Positions 54,991-64,000 of a stretch of 64,000 nt of DNA are shown in pieces (positions within the stretch are counted from its first letter, which is position 1; every line of letters starts with the position of its first letter). Under the pieces are notes generated by a model. The model did no database searches, was not told the DNA's origin, and saw only the letters and a list, made by a program, of their open reading frames with translations. Where the stretch lies: NCBI RefSeq assembly GCF_027942865.1, contig NC_134516.1, forward strand, positions 24,945,322 to 25,009,321. Direction: 5' to 3'. A program made the translations under genes and the position numbers. Origin of the DNA: Odontesthes bonariensis (lineage: Eukaryota; Chordata; Actinopteri; Atheriniformes; Atherinopsidae).

Positions 54991-55682
54991 GAAGTACAGA
55001 GCGGCAGGGTCGGACTGGGGGAAAAAAAAAAAAAATCGGCCCTGGCAATTTTCCCCGGGACCAGCCCCCCCTCAGTATTAATTAGTATCTCCAATCTAAT
55101 TAAATAAAAATTAAAAAAACGAGCACAGACCGCTCATACAGTCATTGGCATGTACCCATAGAAAAAATACACACTCACACACACATCACACAACCTGACT
55201 ATCGGCTAACAACCATGATCAGTAACCTACACAAACCCAGACACATAATGGCTCGGCGGCCAGCAATCGGATAAACCAATGAAGTGAATCAATCCTGTGA
55301 AAGAATGAAAACAAGTGAATGAAACCTGCACTCACCCATTATGAAGTTAACTCTGCCAGCCCCATAATCTTGCCCCTGCTCAGCCAACTCCTTGACGTTG
55401 GGTATGGTTGGTAACGTTACGGCGGCTAGCATTAGCAACGAGGCTGCTAGGCTTGCTAAATCGGTAAGCATTAAGCATCAAGGCTACTGAAGAAAGCTAG
55501 TCTTTTTAGCTACGTTATATTATCATCTTTCTTCTCGGCTATAAGTTAACCTTTGTTTACGGCCACTGGCCTAACCTAACGCGCTAGCTGTCAAATCACC
55601 GGAGGTTTTCACCGGAAGTACTGGCGCACACACACAAGCAAGGGTGTGCAAAGAAAAATAAAATGTGATGTAAAAGTCTTAC
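54991..55682. other. No gene recognised
   Basis: The sequence contains CAGGGTCGGACTGGGGG near 55004, which resembles another DNA-transposon end, and a GCTAGCATTAGC stretch near 55427. No coding exon seen. Confidence 0.35.
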
Positions 55683-55888
55683 TGTTAGCAGAATCATCTT
55701 TCGGCACAGCGTTCAACGTGACACAATGAGAGTCGGTTTGGCTTTCGTGTTGTTCCTCATTGTCTGAAGGACACACCCTTTATTGTACACGAGTGTGTTC
55801 AATTAGACAGGTCACGTGATGTGACACGCAATAATCCAATAACAAAAAAACAACAAATGAGAGCACAAAAACATTCACAATGTCAACA
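55683..55888 (-). repeat. Copia 3' LTR (206 bp)
   Basis: Plus-strand ends TGTTAGCAG and ATGTCAACA; paired with 60035-60249. Confidence 0.85.
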
Positions 55889-55952
55889 CCCCCACTTGCT
55901 CACATTTGGGTAACTTCCTCCAACTCTTAATATTTTATCCAAAATACATTCA

Positions 55953-58900
55953 TTATACGCTAAACATAAACATTTCATACTTCCTCAACTTGATCTTTGT
56001 TGCTGGTTTAGTTAGTACATCTGCAACCATTTCGTTAGTTGGACAGTACTCTAGAAAAACTTTTCCTTCATTTATGACTGATCTGACAAAATGATATTTA
56101 ATATCAATATGCTTACATCTTTGTCTATCCACAGGATTTTTGGCTAAGGATATGGTACCCTGATTATCCTCATAAATCTTAGCTAAATAATCCTTATTAT
56201 CCATGTTAAATAACAGTTGTTTCAAGTATAAGCATTCCTGTACAGTAGCAGCTAGTGCCATGTACTCTGCCTCACATGTAGATAGTGCTACTGTAGGCTG
56301 TCTTTTGGTCTTCCATGAGACTGGCGGACCATCTTTATTTAGGCTTATACAGTAACCTGTTGTACTTTTTCGATCCGATGCGTCACCTGCCCAATCTGCA
56401 TCACTATATGCATGTATAAGGTTATCACAAGCACCCTTTTTAAAACATAGTTCCTTATTTTGTGTGCCTTTTAGATACCTAAAAACATGCTTTACCGTAT
56501 TCCACTGCTCTGTGGTTGGGTTTGCAAAGTACTGTGCCAGTTTACTTACTACATAGCTTAAATCTGGTCTTGTACATGTTGATAAATATATTAAGCTTCC
56601 TACTGCCTCTCTATATTTTCTGACATCATTCATTACTTCAGCTTTATCAGAATAGTTAAGTTTCTGCTCACAAGGGGTAGTTTGTGGTTTGCAGTTCTGC
56701 ATGTCGAACCTTTCCAGTATTTTTCTCACATACTTCGACTGTGACATTTTAATACTGTCAGCATCTTGCTCAAAGTCAATGCCAAGAAAATATGTCAACT
56801 TTCCTAAGTCCTTCATCCTAAATTTGGATGCAAGTTTTTCTTTTATATCTCTAAGGATATTCATATCACTGGCAGCAATAATCAGATCATCAACCCATAC
56901 AATGATGAACACAGCTTCAGTATCAGTCATCTTTGTGTAAACACAATGATCAGCAGGGTTTTGAACAAACTTGATTTCACATAGGTAGTCATGCAACATT
57001 CTGTTCCAGTTTCTGCCCGACTGTTTAAGTCCGTACAGAGATTTTTGCAGTTTATACACCAGTCTTTCATTTTCTTGAGATTTCTTCTTGTAGCCCTCTG
57101 GTTGTTCAATATAAAGTTCACATTTGATTGGGGCGTGTAAATATGCTGTCTTTACATCCATCTGGTGAACAAACATGTTCTCCTGTGCTACCTTTTGCAT
57201 CAACACTCTGATGCTTGTCATACTAGCTGTTGGTGAAAAGGTTTCATCATAGTTCACACCTTTCTTTTGACTGAATCCTTTAGCAACATATCTGGCCTTA
57301 TATTTGTCTGTTCCATCGCTATTCTTTTTGATTGCATACACCCATTTTCCCCCCACTACAGCTTTACCCTCAGGTAAGTTGGTCAGGGAAAAAGTAACAT
57401 TGTCCTTTAATGACTGCATTTCATCATCCATTGCTGTAACCCACTCTTTTGCATTCACAGATGTTACAGCTTCATTGTAGGTTTGAGGTGCTCCACTTAA
57501 CAGTCTGTAACAATAATCAATGTTAGCTATCTGCTCTTCATCATCAATGCTACATACATAGTCATCTAAATAACCTGGCTTCTTTCTCTCTCTGGCAGGG
57601 TATCGCCTCTCAGGTTCCTCATGTTTTGTTGTGTGGCTAGTACTCGCCATCGGTTTGTCTTCTGTGCTCAGTTTCTGGTTAGAAACATTTACTGGGTCAG
57701 CATCTGGAGTTTTGGTTGCTCTGGGATTCATTTCAATCATATCATCATCCAAAGTTACATCCATCTTATTTTTCTCTTTGGATATGAATTCCACAAGCCT
57801 GTGTTTCTGTATTTTTCTGCTATTTGGATAGTAAACCATATAGGCTGGGCTATTCTTGTCATACCCTACAAAAATGCCTTTTTCACACCTTGAGTCCAGC
57901 TTCCCTTTCTCTTGTTTGTAAGTGTAACAAACACATCCAAACCTGTGCATCCTAGAAATGTTAGGCTGTCTGCCTGTCAGCATGAAGTAAGGCGTTTGCT
58001 TTGTGCGATTGTTAAAACATCTGTTTCGCACTACAGCAGCTGTCTGTACTGCATATGGCCATAACATTTTTGGTAACTCACCATCGATTAACATACATCT
58101 AGCCATGTCAAATAAAGTTCTCCAGTTTCGTTCTGCCGTACCATTTTGATGTGGAGAATATGGTGCTGAGGTCTCGTGTCTGATACAATTTTTTCTCAGT
58201 AATGTCTGGTAATCTTTTCCTGTGAATTCTGTACCATTGTCTGACCTCATACATTTAATCTTTCCATGTGGGGCCATGTCAGCAATAAACTTTTCAGTAG
58301 CTTGTACTGTGTCACTCTTATTCTTCAAAAAGTATACAAAGACTGCACTAGAATAATCATCTGTGAAGGATAATGCGTATCTGTGACCACCTTTTGACAT
58401 TGGGTCTATAGGTCCTGCTAAATCTGTGTGGACCATTGCTAGTGGTATTTTAGCCCTTACATCTGGCTCCCTGTTCCTAGTTTGAACAAATTTTCCTTTT
58501 GTGCAGACTTCACAATATGGCATTGGTTCACTTCTCCCTTTAATTTTCATGCCTTGAACAACATTTTCTAGCTTCAGTACATCTCTATAATTGCAATGTC
58601 CAAGAATCTCATGCCAACTTTGTAAGTCATAACATTTTCTACACTGATCACCACATTCGTTGTCCATCGTGTGCAAGTAATACAGTTTGTTACATACGTG
58701 AATGGGGAACTTGGTACCGTCTCTGAGAAGAACGTTCTTTCCTTCTTTGAAGATCACCGTTGCTCCGCTGGATGTTGCTGCTTTCACAGAGAACATGTCT
58801 TGCGGATATGAAGGGATGTACAGTGCGTTCCTCAGCACTGTTTTAAGACGTCGACCTCTGCTGTCGATCAAACACACTTCCGCGTCTCCTCGTTGCTTAG

Positions 58901-59954
58901 CAACCCCAAGACACCTGGATCCATCAGCCAATTCCACGCAGTGCGTCTCGGCCCGGAAACTTTCATCAAACTTCCGAAACTTCCTGATGTCGGTGATTAT
59001 GTGCGACGTCGCACCGGCGTCCACCATCAGACCTCTTCTATTGATGTCGTCCACTCCCGTGTCAGCGTCGCTCACCCGGAAAGCAAACTCTTTGTCGCCG
59101 CCCGTCTCTTCAGCGGCTACTCTGTATGCGTTATCCCGTTGTTTTCTCCGTCTGCAGGTTGCGTTGCTGTGGCTGCTATTCTTACAGTGACTGCACCACT
59201 GCTTCCGCTGGCAGGTTCTGCTTATATGCCCTCTCATCCCACATTTAAAGCACATGTTGTCAGAACTTCCTGCTCTAGGATCATTTACAGCTCTTGGTGC
59301 GCATCTTGTGCCAGGATGTGCTTTAGCTTTCATTACATTGTCCTCAGATACTGTGGAACGCATATTTTCAATGTCTTCAAAACTTCTGAGTTTAGTCTTA
59401 AACTCTGCAAAAGTCAACTGATCACCAACTTCGCTTTGAGTGATATAAATAGCAAATGGCTTAAATGTCTCTGGAAGTCCTTTCAGGACCATGGCTATCA
59501 GAAGTCCGTCGCTCAGCTCCTCACCTACACTTCTCAAAGCGGTGATCGCGGTCTCAGCTCTGATGACATACTCTGTAACCGACTCACCGGGCGATTTCTG
59601 CAGTGAAGTCAGCTCAGTATACAGGTTGATCACTCTGGGCTTTCCTTTGCCGGCGTAATGAGCCCGCAGGATTCCAAGCGCCGCACATCCGTCGTCTGCC
59701 GCATCATGCATAATGAGTGATAGACTTTTGTCATCCAAGAACTGAATGAGCTCTGCATAAGCTTCAGCGTTTTTCTTTGCGTCTCCGTCTTCATCGTCAT
59801 CCTCGGTGGTGCTTGACAGAATTGTCTGTTTCAGCCCTTGCAATTGAAGATGTCCTAAAAATTTTGTTTCCCATAGTTCATAATTTTTCTCGTCTCCATC
59901 AAAGAGAAGTCTTGACCAGCGGCTGTATGCCATTTCTTTTTCTCTTCTGTTCAT
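55953..59954 (-). CDS. Copia Gag-Pol polyprotein, complete
   Basis: One frame of 1333 codons without defects. The order is: UBN2-type gag ([20 protein letters not shown] near the start); zinc knuckle [14 protein letters not shown] (about residue 236); protease [12 protein letters not shown] (about 310); GAG-pre-integrase H-H-C-C finger ([20 protein letters not shown]); integrase D, D, E at [15 protein letters not shown] and NGTAERN (about 507, 569, 604); RVT_2 reverse transcriptase with WVDD (about 1022) instead of the common YVDD; and RNase H (YSDADWAGD about 1185, [30 protein letters not shown]). Gag and pol are fused in one frame, normal for Copia. An internal Met at codon 8 (MAYSRWSRL) is an alternative start. 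Confidence 0.92.
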   Translation of the reverse strand: MNRREKEMAYSRWSRLLFDGDEKNYELWETKFLGHLQLQGLKQTILSSTTEDDDEDGDAKKNAEAYAELIQFLDDKSLSLIMHDAADDGCAALGILRAHYAGKGKPRVINLYTELTSLQKSPGESVTEYVIRAETAITALRSVGEELSDGLLIAMVLKGLPETFKPFAIYITQSEVGDQLTFAEFKTKLRSFEDIENMRSTVSEDNVMKAKAHPGTRCAPRAVNDPRAGSSDNMCFKCGMRGHISRTCQRKQWCSHCKNSSHSNATCRRRKQRDNAYRVAAEETGGDKEFAFRVSDADTGVDDINRRGLMVDAGATSHIITDIRKFRKFDESFRAETHCVELADGSRCLGVAKQRGDAEVCLIDSRGRRLKTVLRNALYIPSYPQDMFSVKAATSSGATVIFKEGKNVLLRDGTKFPIHVCNKLYYLHTMDNECGDQCRKCYDLQSWHEILGHCNYRDVLKLENVVQGMKIKGRSEPMPYCEVCTKGKFVQTRNREPDVRAKIPLAMVHTDLAGPIDPMSKGGHRYALSFTDDYSSAVFVYFLKNKSDTVQATEKFIADMAPHGKIKCMRSDNGTEFTGKDYQTLLRKNCIRHETSAPYSPHQNGTAERNWRTLFDMARCMLIDGELPKMLWPYAVQTAAVVRNRCFNNRTKQTPYFMLTGRQPNISRMHRFGCVCYTYKQEKGKLDSRCEKGIFVGYDKNSPAYMVYYPNSRKIQKHRLVEFISKEKNKMDVTLDDDMIEMNPRATKTPDADPVNVSNQKLSTEDKPMASTSHTTKHEEPERRYPARERKKPGYLDDYVCSIDDEEQIANIDYCYRLLSGAPQTYNEAVTSVNAKEWVTAMDDEMQSLKDNVTFSLTNLPEGKAVVGGKWVYAIKKNSDGTDKYKARYVAKGFSQKKGVNYDETFSPTASMTSIRVLMQKVAQENMFVHQMDVKTAYLHAPIKCELYIEQPEGYKKKSQENERLVYKLQKSLYGLKQSGRNWNRMLHDYLCEIKFVQNPADHCVYTKMTDTEAVFIIVWVDDLIIAASDMNILRDIKEKLASKFRMKDLGKLTYFLGIDFEQDADSIKMSQSKYVRKILERFDMQNCKPQTTPCEQKLNYSDKAEVMNDVRKYREAVGSLIYLSTCTRPDLSYVVSKLAQYFANPTTEQWNTVKHVFRYLKGTQNKELCFKKGACDNLIHAYSDADWAGDASDRKSTTGYCISLNKDGPPVSWKTKRQPTVALSTCEAEYMALAATVQECLYLKQLLFNMDNKDYLAKIYEDNQGTISLAKNPVDRQRCKHIDIKYHFVRSVINEGKVFLEYCPTNEMVADVLTKPATKIKLRKYEMFMFSV

Positions 59955-60020
59955 TTTCCTGGTTTACTTACACAGCAGGTGCTCACTGTCTGTCTAGACG
60001 TTCACCCGTTTCTTCATTTA

Positions 60021-60034
60021 CTGGGCCCATAACC
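60021..60034 (-). promoter_or_regulatory. Copia primer-binding site (initiator tRNA-Met anticodon arm)
   Basis: Immediately inside the 5' LTR the minus strand reads GGTTATGGGCCCAG. This is the exact complement of CTGGGCCCATAACC in the anticodon stem-loop of vertebrate initiator tRNA-Met, not of a tRNA 3' end. Some Copia elements prime from a cut 5' half of this tRNA, which fits. Confidence 0.75.
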
Positions 60035-60249
60035 TGTTAGCAGAATCATCTTTCGGCACAGCGTTCAACGTGACACAATGAGAGTCGGTTTGGCTTTCGT
60101 GTTGTTCCTCATTGTCTGAAGGACACACCCTTTATTGTACACGAGTGTGTTCAATTAGATAGGTCACGTGATGTGACACACAATAATCCAATAACAAAAA
60201 AAACAAAAAAACAACAAATGAGAGCACAAAAACATTCACAATGTCAACA
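60035..60249 (-). repeat. Copia 5' LTR (215 bp)
   Basis: Near-identical to 55683-55888; has extra A-rich bases (AAAAAAAACAAAAAAACAAC region). Confidence 0.85.
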
Positions 60250-60423
60250 CAAATGCAACATTTTGTTGTCAAATAAGGGACGATTCCGTATTTCAAGGGA
60301 CGGGTGGCAACCCTATTTAGTCAATTTCAAACGGACACTTTGACCGGTGAGATTTCATTTTCTCGGACATTTATTTTTTTCTCCGGCCAATGTCCGGTAA
60401 TTACCGGACAACGGAATGTCAGG

Positions 60424-61096
60424 GCAGCACTCAGAGGGAGTTTACAGATTCAGGAAGCCGTCCCGCTCCCTCTGCGGGCAGCACACAGAGGGAGTTTACA
60501 GATTCAGGAAGCCGTCCCGCTCCCTCTGCGGGCAGCGCACAGAGGGAGTTTACAGATTCAGGAAGCCGTCCCGCTCCCTCTGCGGGCAGCGCTCAGAGGG
60601 AGTTTACAGATTCAGGAAGCCGTCCCGCTCCCTCTGTGGGCAGCGCTCAGAGGGAGTTTACAGATTCAGGAAGCCGTCCCGCTCCCTCTGTGGGCAGCGC
60701 TCAGAGGGAGTTTACAGATTCAGGAAGCCGTCCCGCTCCCTCTGCGGGCAGCGCTCAGAGGGAGGTTACAGATTCAGGAAGCCGTCCCGCTCCCTCTGCG
60801 GGCAGCGCTCAGAGGGAGTTTACAGATTCAGGAAGCCGTCCCGCTCCCTCTGCGGGCAGCGCTCAGAGGGAGGTTACAGATTCAGGAAGCCGTCCCGCTC
60901 CCTCTGCGGGCAGCGCTCAGAGGGAGGTTACAGATTCAGGAAGCCGTCCCGCTCCCTCTGCGGGCAGCGCTCAGAGGGAGTTTACAGATTCAGGAAGCCG
61001 TCCCGCTCCCTCTGTGGGCAGCGCTCAGAGGGAGTTTACAGATTCAGGAAGCCGTCCCACTCCCTCTGTGGACAGCACTCAGAGGGAGTTTTGTTG
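60424..61096 (+). repeat. 54-bp minisatellite (about 12.5 units)
   Basis: AGAGGGAGTTTACAGATTC recurs every 54 bases (60433, 60487, ... 61081). Fifty-four is divisible by three and the unit lacks stops, so all three plus frames stay open for 247-292 codons. That argues for repeat bias rather than a gene. Variation is confined to a few sites (GTT/GGTT, GCGGG/GTGGG). Confidence 0.92.
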
Positions 61097-62498
61097 TCGG
61101 CTCAGAGAGCGGGACTGGACAGAAACAGTCTAAATACAGATCAGTTTCTACACATACTTCTGCAGCTGTCACTGAGCACTGATGTTGAAGATGATCGTCC
61201 TGTGGTGACCAGTTGTGGGTCAGACTAAATACAGAGCACCTTGAACTAATACACATCATCCCTTTCTTCAGTAAAGCATAAAGTATGTGCTTTTATAAAG
61301 TCCTCTAAAAGTGGTCTAAAGTCTTTAAACTCACCTCATTCCTTTATGTTTTGCCAGGAAAATGGGAAAAAAGATGGAGCAATTTATTGTAACACATGCA
61401 AGCATGAATGGAAATACAGCCGAGAAGACAATATATTTGTATAATTCCAACAAGGTTTAACAGAGCTACAGGCTATCTAAGCAAATAAAAACACCTGAGT
61501 TCAGCCATTTAGCTTCAATTCCTCCTTCTGTAGCTCATCAAACATAATTAAGCCTTTTACAAGAGGCAACATTTCTAAAAAACACAATATGCACAGTGTT
61601 GCAACTTTCAACAGATCAACAGATACAAAATAATGAACAATATTTCAGTCCAGGAACTGAACATGTTTTAATCTCACTGTGGCACAGTCAATAAATACTT
61701 CTACAAGAGGGAATATTGCAAAATAAAAAGTCAAAATCTTAAATTAAGAGTTCCTTATATGGTCTGATAAGTTATTCCCCTGATTGAGTAGCCTTTAAAC
61801 TAGCCCACCCACATTTTACCCATTATTAATGCCTAAGGTAGTTTAGTAAATAGGCTATAATAGGCAGAATAGGATATTGTCTCGCGTTTTTCATGTGCCA
61901 TGGAACCAGACACTGTTTATTTGGTGTAAGAAATTAGAGTGGCCTATAGGTAGGGGTGGGCGTCGACACAACAGAAAACAAATCTCTCACCTCCCTCCAC
62001 TTCATGCTCAGTTCTCCTTGCTGCTTCTGATTCTGTAAGAATCCAATGTTTTCATATATAGAGATAATTAGAATAACATCAAGCCCTGATTTATGCAGAG
62101 ATCACATGAATATTGGAAATAAATCACAAAAACCACTTACTGAGGTGGATCCAGTTCCTGCTCTCTGGGCAGGACGTCATTTCCTTGAAATATGTAGCGG
62201 AAAATAATACGCAAAAGCATAAAAAAGCCTTGTAAAAACACAGTAAATAACTTGGCGTGTAATAAGTACACCGCTTCATGAGATCTGGCTGTAACTGGTG
62301 AAAGTGACTTCCTCATGAACAGGAGAATCTGAGTTGAAAACCCAACAATATCTGCAAAATATGATGAAGTTTTGAACCAATTAGAGGCACTTCTACTCAT
62401 GACTTTAACTATTCTTGAGGTACAGAATCACAAAAACCATTTTCTGAGGTGGATCCAGCTCCTGCTCTTTATTCTTTCATCAGTTTTATGAGCCATGC
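61097..62498. other. No gene recognised
   Basis: A short exon-like stretch near 61356 (NGKKDGAIYCNTCKHEWKYS) follows TGCCAG but is unsupported. A ~40-bp sequence around TGAGGTGGATCCAG occurs twice (about 62140 and 62440). Confidence 0.3.
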
Positions 62499-62572
62499 GG
62501 CGCTGTGGCTTAGTTGGTCAAGGTGCCTGTCTAGTGAACAGGAGATCCTGGGTTCAAATCATAGCAGTGCCG
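62499..62572 (+). tRNA. tRNA-Thr (AGT)-like
   Basis: Acceptor GGCGCTG/CAGTGCC pairs with one G-U. The D arm GGCTTAGTTGGTCAAGG and anticodon arm CCTGT-CTAGTGA-ACAGG (anticodon AGT) are good. The T arm CTGGG-TTCAAAT-CATAG has a mismatch, so it may be a decaying gene or a SINE head. Confidence 0.68.
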
Positions 62573-62850
62573 TAAGGTGTTATTATGTACATCAACATGG
62601 TGCCATAACTGTTTACAGCAGTGCTTCAGGAGTGCTGGACTTCCAAAACAGTCTGTACTTGGAGGCACTTCATCTCATGGTTTTAATCAGTGCTTCACAA
62701 ATTGTGGGGCCTCACTGTTCAGCTAGTCCTTCAATGGCATCATGAGTGTAATTAATAAAACGCTGTTGGTTATAAAAAAGATAATTGATCCAGTCCACAT
62801 TTTTGTTACTCTAATAATAATAGTAGGCCATAAGAAAATGGACTCAAAAC
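62573..62850. other. No gene recognised
   Basis: Nothing identified between the tRNA-Thr-like sequence and the envelope relic. Confidence 0.3.
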
Positions 62851-62856
62851 CAGCAG

Positions 62857-63800
62857 CTATCTGATTTCTGGCTTTGTATTCGTCAGGGACCCTCTGGGGA
62901 CTCCAATTGCATCTACATAAACACGATCATCAAAACTGCCAGGAATAGAGCGTTTGTGTACTGAGCGGGTTGCTTGAGGAGCAAAAGGGTCAACAGCAAT
63001 ACGGACATTATACACCAACATCACATGGACACACCTACCAGTCCAATTGGCAGGCAAACTGGAATGTAGCTTACTGTGATGGCGACACAGCCAAAACATG
63101 TCAGGGACAGGGCGAGTGGAATGCAAAGTGTCAATAAAAATCCAATGAGACATGGAGGGAGAATGAAATAGGCAATAAGTAAAAATACAATGAAAAGCTA
63201 CTGAATTCTGAGTACTACTCCTTCCCCATTTGACAGGGACGGTGACATTACACATGTCAGGGGGGACACTGCCCAGGGCATGTCTGTTGAATTCATTTGC
63301 AGGTTCAGGTTAGGATTCATAGCAAACTATATAAGTATTTATATAGTTTGCTATAGTATTAAAATGTGGCGGTGGTGGAATAATGCGACTGGTAAGTGGC
63401 GGACATTCAGTACTCCAAGGATAATGGTCTCCCTTACTATGATATTTGCCATCCACGCCCTTAAAATAACTTCCTCTCATCAGCCAACAATGTGTCAAAC
63501 ACAGGTGATAAGTACAATTCATACCACGGAATGGAGACGTTGTCATCTCAGGGGCAACTTCAGGCAGGTACAGCGTCACATTACGACTGCCATTAGAGCA
63601 GATGGCATAGGCAGTACAAGTTAAAGGATCAACTTCCCCAGGCACTCCTGTAAAAGCAACAGGCTGTGCGTCTTTCATACAAACCACACAACAAGCATCG
63701 GTGACAGATTTAACAGAATAATTCGCCAATTGATACCAAATGTTGCGTGTCACCCATTGTTCTTGTAAAACATTTCTGGACTTGCCACCAGGAGAGGCAT
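62857..63800 (-). pseudogene. Endogenous retrovirus envelope-like surface-subunit fragment, broken
   Basis: Two minus-strand frames belong together: 63753-63310 and 63255-62857. The first is rich in Cys and N-glycosylation sites (NGSRNVT, MNCTYHLC). The second has NVTVPVKW, LPANWTGRC and a furin-like basic site RSVHKR, followed by the start of what should be the membrane subunit. The two are separated by a frame change near a perfect 15-bp hairpin (63319-63354). No fusion peptide, membrane anchor or LTR is seen in the window. The assignment rests on overall pattern; it is not a working gene. Confidence 0.5.
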
Positions 63801-64000
63801 CTTTAAGCAGGCTGATTTCAACGTGACTGCCGGGGGACTGAGGAGGTTGAAGAAGGGATCCGTACCGGTTTACTTTTCTTGGAATGGGTACGAACTACCT
63901 GCGCCCAGACCAAGTGTCTGGGAACGGCGTCCGCGGGGTGAGAGTCCTGCCCCAGAGTCAGACTCGGACTCGGAGATGGAGACCGAAATGGCTCCAGATC

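Larger units (their letters stand above)
55683..60249 (-). mobile_element. Ty1/Copia LTR retrotransposon, apparently intact
   Basis: Minus-strand element: 5' LTR 60249-60035, primer site 60034-60021, one gag-pol frame 59954-55953, polypurine tract (AAGTGGGGG) just before the 3' LTR 55888-55683. LTRs begin TG and end CA on either strand. They differ by two substitutions and one 9-bp A-rich indel (206 against 215 bp), so insertion was recent. The five bases on each side (CTTAC and CAAAT) do not match, so no target duplication is visible. Confidence 0.88.

Noticed and set aside
60304..61228. Three overlapping long plus-strand frames (292, 247 and 270 codons)
   Set aside because: All three arise from one 54-bp repeat with no stop codons; they are not three genes and show no domain.

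Overview
The window reads as teleost (ray-finned fish) nuclear DNA. It has spliced genes with canonical GT/AG introns, V-SINE and other tRNA-derived SINEs, L2 and Rex1-type LINEs, BEL/Pao and Copia LTR elements, PIF/Harbinger, CACTA-like, Tc1 and THAP-bearing DNA transposons, nuclear tRNA genes, and exons of a fish inflammasome-type (FIIND/pyrin) gene. Mobile DNA and tandem repeats make up most of the 64 kb. I named no species.

Layout. 0.4-3.2 kb: a deleted Harbinger element, a THAP-domain exon and LINE fragments. 4.1-22.4 kb: plus-strand exons of a ZU5-UPA (FIIND) gene. Its introns hold a V-SINE, an almost full-length L2 LINE, a tRNA-SINE and a very young BEL/Pao element. A pyrin-domain exon follows on the same strand in a compatible splice phase. 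23.6-28.2 kb: a truncated L2 inserted against a decayed, multi-exon CACTA-like transposase on the minus strand, whose 5' exon is tandemly duplicated. 28.5-29.2 kb: tRNA-Val and tRNA-Gln genes and a degenerate tRNA-Asp. 29.6-34.4 kb: LINE, Tc1 and zinc-finger relics. 35.1-37.3 kb: a THAP/HTH-encoding element with 18-bp inverted ends and a nested Harbinger element.

37.4-54.8 kb is a large repeat complex. A 39-bp minisatellite, carrying a CCAAT box in almost every unit, alternates with copies of a ~1.72-kb spacer ('B'). Between B copies lies a tandemly duplicated ~3.2-kb block ('A') built from LINE pieces, a 12-bp minisatellite and a 550-bp inverted-repeat element. Only the first A copy carries two extra DNA transposons; the other copies preserve their empty target sites. 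55.7-60.2 kb: an apparently intact Copia element on the minus strand, with a primer-binding site matching the anticodon arm of initiator tRNA-Met. 60.4-61.1 kb: a 54-bp minisatellite open in all three plus frames. 62.5-64 kb: a tRNA-Thr-like gene and a broken endogenous-retrovirus envelope-like reading frame.

How the parts relate: the one host gene with a readable function is the FIIND/pyrin candidate. If the downstream pyrin exon belongs to it, the protein would carry a FIIND followed by a C-terminal pyrin domain, instead of the C-terminal CARD of mammalian NLRP1 and CARD8. The rest of the window is mainly a record of nested, datable transposon and satellite activity.
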